Assembly: GCA_030044375.1 (NCBI GenBank)
Contig: JASHVX010000121.1
Span: 1 to 7,922 of the forward strand
From: Nitrososphaerales archaeon
GTDB lineage: Archaea > Thermoproteota > Nitrososphaeria > Nitrososphaerales > Gagatemarchaeaceae
Length of the DNA stretch: 7,922 nt
Reading direction: 5' to 3'
The notes under the pieces: generated by a model
Database searches by the model: none
What the model was told of the DNA's origin: nothing
Seen by the model: the letters and a program-made list of their open reading frames with translations, nothing else
Translations under genes and position numbers: made by a program
In this document: in pieces, positions 5,431 to 7,922 of the stretch
Layout: the number at the start of each line of letters is the position of its first letter
How positions within the stretch are numbered: position 1 is the first letter of the stretch

Positions 5431-5940
5431 ATGTACACCAGCACGATCGTCGACGACGAGGCTCACTGCATGGACGTCATGCGGGGAATGGAGGACGCAT
5501 GGGAGAAGAAGGACGAGTCATACTTCATCCAGGTGCTGAGTCAGGAGCCGAGCCTTGTCCTGCGCGTGCACGCCGTGTGCATATTGGCGGAGGTCGGCGG
5601 CGAGAAGAGCATCCCGGCCCTCGCCGACGTCCTGTTCCACGACCCCGACCCTTTGGTCAGACACGAAGCCGCCTTCTCTCTTGGCCAGATAGGGCTCTCA
5701 GAAGGCAACAAGGCACTCGCGAAAGCCATGAGGAGCGACCGCGACCCCATAGTGAGGCACGAGTCCGCAGCCGCGCTGGGCTCGATCGGCAGCGCCGAGG
5801 CGGAGGGGTGGCTGAAGGAAGCCCTCGCAGACCCGGAAGAGATGGTGAGGAACTCGGCCAAGGCCTCCCTGTTCAACATCGAGTTCCTGAAGAAGTACTC
5901 CAGGGGCTCGACCGCCAGGGACCGGGCTCCTCGACCGTAA
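5431..5940 (+). CDS. HEAT-repeat protein resembling half of deoxyhypusine hydroxylase
   Basis: 169 residues, soluble, no signal peptide. Four E-Z type HEAT repeats run from about 42-70, 72-102, 104-132 and 134-158. The second and third carry VRHEAAFSLGQIG and VRHESAAALGSIG, with H78-E79 and H110-E111 spaced 32 residues apart. In eukaryotic deoxyhypusine hydroxylase (DOHH), two such His-Glu pairs per half, 33 residues apart, hold the di-iron centre. The flanking helices (RVHAVCILAEVGG near 45-57, PEEMVRNSAKASL near 135-147) also align with a DOHH half. This protein is thus about half the usual 300 residues and would need to dimerise to give four pairs. The role, hydroxylating deoxyhypusine on aIF5A, is inference; it could be a generic HEAT scaffold or lyase-like protein. 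The C-terminal tail (158-169) is basic and Pro-rich. It has its own TATA box. Confidence 0.7.
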   Translation: MYTSTIVDDEAHCMDVMRGMEDAWEKKDESYFIQVLSQEPSLVLRVHAVCILAEVGGEKSIPALADVLFHDPDPLVRHEAAFSLGQIGLSEGNKALAKAMRSDRDPIVRHESAAALGSIGSAEAEGWLKEALADPEEMVRNSAKASLFNIEFLKKYSRGSTARDRAPRP

Positions 5941-5951
5941 CCACTCCAACC

Positions 5952-5957
5952 CTTAAG
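5952..5957 (+). promoter_or_regulatory. Box-A-like element before the SDR gene
   Basis: CTTAAG, preceded by CC, lies just after the HEAT gene stop. It is centred about 32 bases before the TTG at 5987 but only 5 bases before the GTG at 5960, so if used it excludes the longer start. Confidence 0.4.
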
Positions 5958-5986
5958 ACGTGCCCTCGGCCCACAGCCACCGCGCT

Positions 5987-6733
5987 TTGAGGCTTGAAGG
6001 CAAGCGGGCCCTCGTCACAGGCTCTTCGCAAGGCATAGGCGAGGCCATAGCCCGGCTCTACGCAAAGGAAGGTGCCAGCGTGGCTGTCAGCCACAGGCAG
6101 GGTCCGGGGCACAAGGACACGGTGGTCGAGTCGATAGTCGGCGGCGGTGGGAGAGCCTTCGCGGCGCACTGCGACGTCTCCGACCCGGGGAGCGTCAAGA
6201 CGATGTATGACGAAGTCGAGCGCGAGCTCGGAGGTCTTGACATCTTGGTCAATGCGGCCGGCCTCTCCGACGGGGCGATATGGGGCGCGGCCGTCCGCGA
6301 CATCACGCTGGACATGTGGAGGAGGGTCTTCGCGGTGGACGCCTTCGGGACGTTCATCTGCACCCAGGGGGCCCTCAGGCTGATGGAGCACGGCTCGGTC
6401 ATCAACGTGGCATCCACGCCCGCCATCTCGGGCGACACCGAGGGCCTTGTCTACGGTTCGGCGAAGGGGGCTGTGATATCTATGACCCGGATGCTGGCGA
6501 AGACCCTCGCGCCTGACATAAGGGTGAACTGCATGGCGTTCGGGTCGTTCGACACCGTCTGGCTGTCGTGGCTCAGCAAGGACGAGGCGGACGCCTACAG
6601 GAAGGCGATCCCCGCGGGACGCTTCGGCAAGCCAGCCGACGCGGCCAACTTGGCCCTGTTCTTGGCGAGCGACGAGTCAAGCTTCATGACCGGGCAGGTG
6701 GTCGTACTCGATGGCGGCGAAGTCCTGCGTTGA
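5987..6733 (+). CDS. Short-chain dehydrogenase/reductase (SDR), FabG-like
   Basis: An NAD(P)-dependent oxidoreductase with a Rossmann fold. From TTG 5987 it has 248 residues and begins MRLEGKRALVTGSSQGIG, the normal SDR N-terminus. TGSSQGIG (11-18) is the dinucleotide-binding loop, D63 in CDVSD contacts adenine, and NAAG is at 89-92. Catalytic S143, Y156 and K160 (YGSAK) are present. Two oddities: the tetrad Asn is D118 (AVDAFG), and the post-catalytic PG motif reads FG (184-186, AFG). The C-terminus LDGG (241-244) is typical. GTG 5960 would add nine residues (MPSAHSHRA) but lies too close to the box-A element and lacks a ribosome binding site. R37 after the second strand (SHRQ) suggests NADPH preference (inference). 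The substrate is unknown. It converges on the next gene with a 10-base gap. Confidence 0.85.
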   Translation: MRLEGKRALVTGSSQGIGEAIARLYAKEGASVAVSHRQGPGHKDTVVESIVGGGGRAFAAHCDVSDPGSVKTMYDEVERELGGLDILVNAAGLSDGAIWGAAVRDITLDMWRRVFAVDAFGTFICTQGALRLMEHGSVINVASTPAISGDTEGLVYGSAKGAVISMTRMLAKTLAPDIRVNCMAFGSFDTVWLSWLSKDEADAYRKAIPAGRFGKPADAANLALFLASDESSFMTGQVVVLDGGEVLR

Positions 6734-6743
6734 CGCGGTCGCC

Positions 6744-6956
6744 TCAGGACTCCGAGATCTTCTGCAGGCCGCCCTTCTCCTCGATCTTCGCCAGCGCCGC
6801 CTCTATTTCGTCGGAAGGACGGACCACCCCTTTCTGGATCGCGTCCTTCCAGAGGCCGACGTAGATCTCCAAGCCTTGCCTGACCTGCTCCGGCCTTTCG
6901 TCCTTCTTCGCCTCCAATTCCTTCAGGTACTCGTCGACGCTCTTCGACTTCGTCAC
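6744..6956 (-). CDS. Small helical protein of 70 residues, unrecognised
   Basis: The gene starts at GTG 6956, 43 bases after the stop of the mevalonate-enzyme gene and on the same strand, so it is probably co-transcribed. A purine run before the start (GGGAGAG within about 15 bases) can act as a ribosome binding site. The protein is very charged and predicted all-helical: residues 7-20 (VDEYLKELEAKKDE), 22-44 (PEQVRQGLEIYVGLWKDAIQ) and 48-62 (SDEIEAALAKIEEKG). It has no Cys, signal peptide or membrane span. The regular amphipathic pattern and good codon composition argue that it is real. I do not recognise a family. Its position suggests a link with isoprenoid synthesis, but this is only neighbourhood inference. 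Confidence 0.65.
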   Translation of the reverse strand: MTKSKSVDEYLKELEAKKDERPEQVRQGLEIYVGLWKDAIQKGVVRPSDEIEAALAKIEEKGGLQKISES

Positions 6957-6999
6957 GGGCCTGCTCTCCCTTCCCCTTCCTTCGACCTGACCGACATGC

Positions 7000-7922
7000 T
7001 CAGACCAGCTTGGCCTCGCCGCCGACCCCCGAAGGGTAGGCCTTGAAGCCGAGCCTCCGGACCGCCCGAAGCACGGCCGGCTGGTGCTTCTCCGAGGTGT
7101 TGATGAAGACCGAAGGCCCTGTCTGCATGGAAAAGTAGGCTGTCGTCCCCGAGTCCCTCAGCGCCCTCACGCACCGGATGACCCTGAGAGTCGCCTCTGT
7201 CATGATGATCATCCTGCTCTCCCCAGTCATGGTAAGGGCGTGCAGCTCCAGGGTGTCCCTTTCGGCGAGGACTCCGAGGGAGTCGAGGTCGTTGCCTCTG
7301 ATCGCCTTCTCCATCTCGTCGCACCTCTTCTGGGCCGACTCCACGCGGGCCCCGAAGAACGGAGACGTAAGCACTTCGCGGTGCGCGTCCTCGGTCCTCA
7401 CCTTCGAGGGCAGAGGGACGATGACCATCCTCAGGTCCATGTCTCGCCGATCCGCGAACCTCTCGGCGTACGTGCTCTCGTCGTCCTTTCCCGCGTAGAG
7501 CCTGGAGAAGCCGCCGACGAGGGATCTCGCCGCCGAGGCCGCGAACAGCCGCGCCACCCGGGAGAGCGCCACGAGGTCCGGGCTGCCGCCGACCAGCCTG
7601 TCGTGCAGCAGTAGTGTAAGCGCCGCCCCGGCCGAAGAAGAGTATCCGATACCTTTCGCCTTGTCCGAAGGGACGTTCCTGCTGTCGATGCGGAAGTCGC
7701 GCACGTCTGCCCCCTTGCCGAGGCTCGATACCACCGCCATGAGCCTGGCGTTCGCGGAGTCGCTGCCCTTCCCCTTGATGAAGACGCCTCCCTTCCTCGC
7801 ATCGTCTATCTGGGCCTCCGTCTTCATGCAGGTTGTGTTGACCGAGATGCTGTCGTGGTACGGCAACCTCAGCCCCCAGTCCTTGAGGCCGTGATACTTC
7901 ACCAGGGCCTGCATCGTGAACG
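7000..7922 (-). CDS. mvaD: Mevalonate-phosphate decarboxylase family GHMP enzyme (5' end outside window)
   Basis: This family uses ATP to phosphorylate the 3-hydroxyl of a mevalonate phosphate and then decarboxylate it, giving the isoprenoid C5 unit. The frame is open past the right edge, so the N-terminus is missing. Numbering from M at 7914: ALVKYHG (3-9) with K6 matches the MVD motif, where YWGK is more usual; the YHG form is what I recall for archaeal phosphomevalonate decarboxylases. LPYHDSIS lies at 17-24, the GHMP loop GYSSSAGAA at 90-98, and SAARSLVGGF at 127-136, with R130 matching the catalytic Arg. The invariant Asp of the DAGP motif is replaced: the sequence reads MQTGP (263-267), giving Q264. 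The substrate may be phospho-, diphospho- or bisphosphomevalonate, or the enzyme may only be a 3-kinase. The neighbour downstream is the 70-residue gene. Confidence 0.82.
   Translation of the reverse strand, partial: FTMQALVKYHGLKDWGLRLPYHDSISVNTTCMKTEAQIDDARKGGVFIKGKGSDSANARLMAVVSSLGKGADVRDFRIDSRNVPSDKAKGIGYSSSAGAALTLLLHDRLVGGSPDLVALSRVARLFAASAARSLVGGFSRLYAGKDDESTYAERFADRRDMDLRMVIVPLPSKVRTEDAHREVLTSPFFGARVESAQKRCDEMEKAIRGNDLDSLGVLAERDTLELHALTMTGESRMIIMTEATLRVIRCVRALRDSGTTAYFSMQTGPSVFINTSEKHQPAVLRAVRRLGFKAYPSGVGGEAKLV

Overview
The window looks archaeal. Several genes have a box-A/TATA element about 24-33 bases upstream of a start codon and no leader or ribosome binding site. The one tRNA gene carries bulge-helix-bulge type introns and does not encode its CCA end. 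The right edge holds a mevalonate-pathway enzyme of the archaeal GHMP family. Composition differs along the window: the sampled line 601-660 has 27 G+C of 60 and line 4861-4920 has 39 of 60. The left third is therefore probably accessory, and the right two thirds a GC-rich chromosomal backbone. A multi-intron tRNA favours a TACK-side archaeon (Nitrososphaerota/Thermoproteota), but I cannot name the lineage.

Left, 1-944: two minus-strand genes for exported proteins. One is only a signal-peptide start cut off by the window edge (1-57). The other is a small sequon-rich secreted protein (349-828). Between them lies a 290-base gap with a palindromic double TATA and an inverted repeat. Middle left, 945-2593: an IS6/IS240-like DDE transposase with a zinc ribbon and a damaged SWIM-type finger, followed through an ATGA overlap by an unrecognised 132-residue protein. 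Then a minus-strand tRNA-Lys(CUU) at 2631-2757, whose sequence is explained by three introns of about 22, 16 and 14 bases.

Right, 2758-7922: a divergent promoter region, then a two-gene operon for cystathionine beta-synthase and a cystathionine gamma-lyase/synthase-type enzyme. Together these can convert homocysteine to cysteine via cystathionine. A perfect 8+8 inverted repeat straddles the operon's TATA box. Next come a half-length deoxyhypusine-hydroxylase-like HEAT protein with two His-Glu motifs and an SDR oxidoreductase, each with its own TATA box. Convergent with these are a 70-residue protein and a mevalonate-phosphate decarboxylase family enzyme whose catalytic Asp position reads Gln; this last gene is cut at the right edge.

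The points most worth following are the three-intron tRNA-Lys, the half-size DOHH-like protein, the Asp-to-Gln change in the decarboxylase, and the operator-like repeat on the transsulfuration operon.
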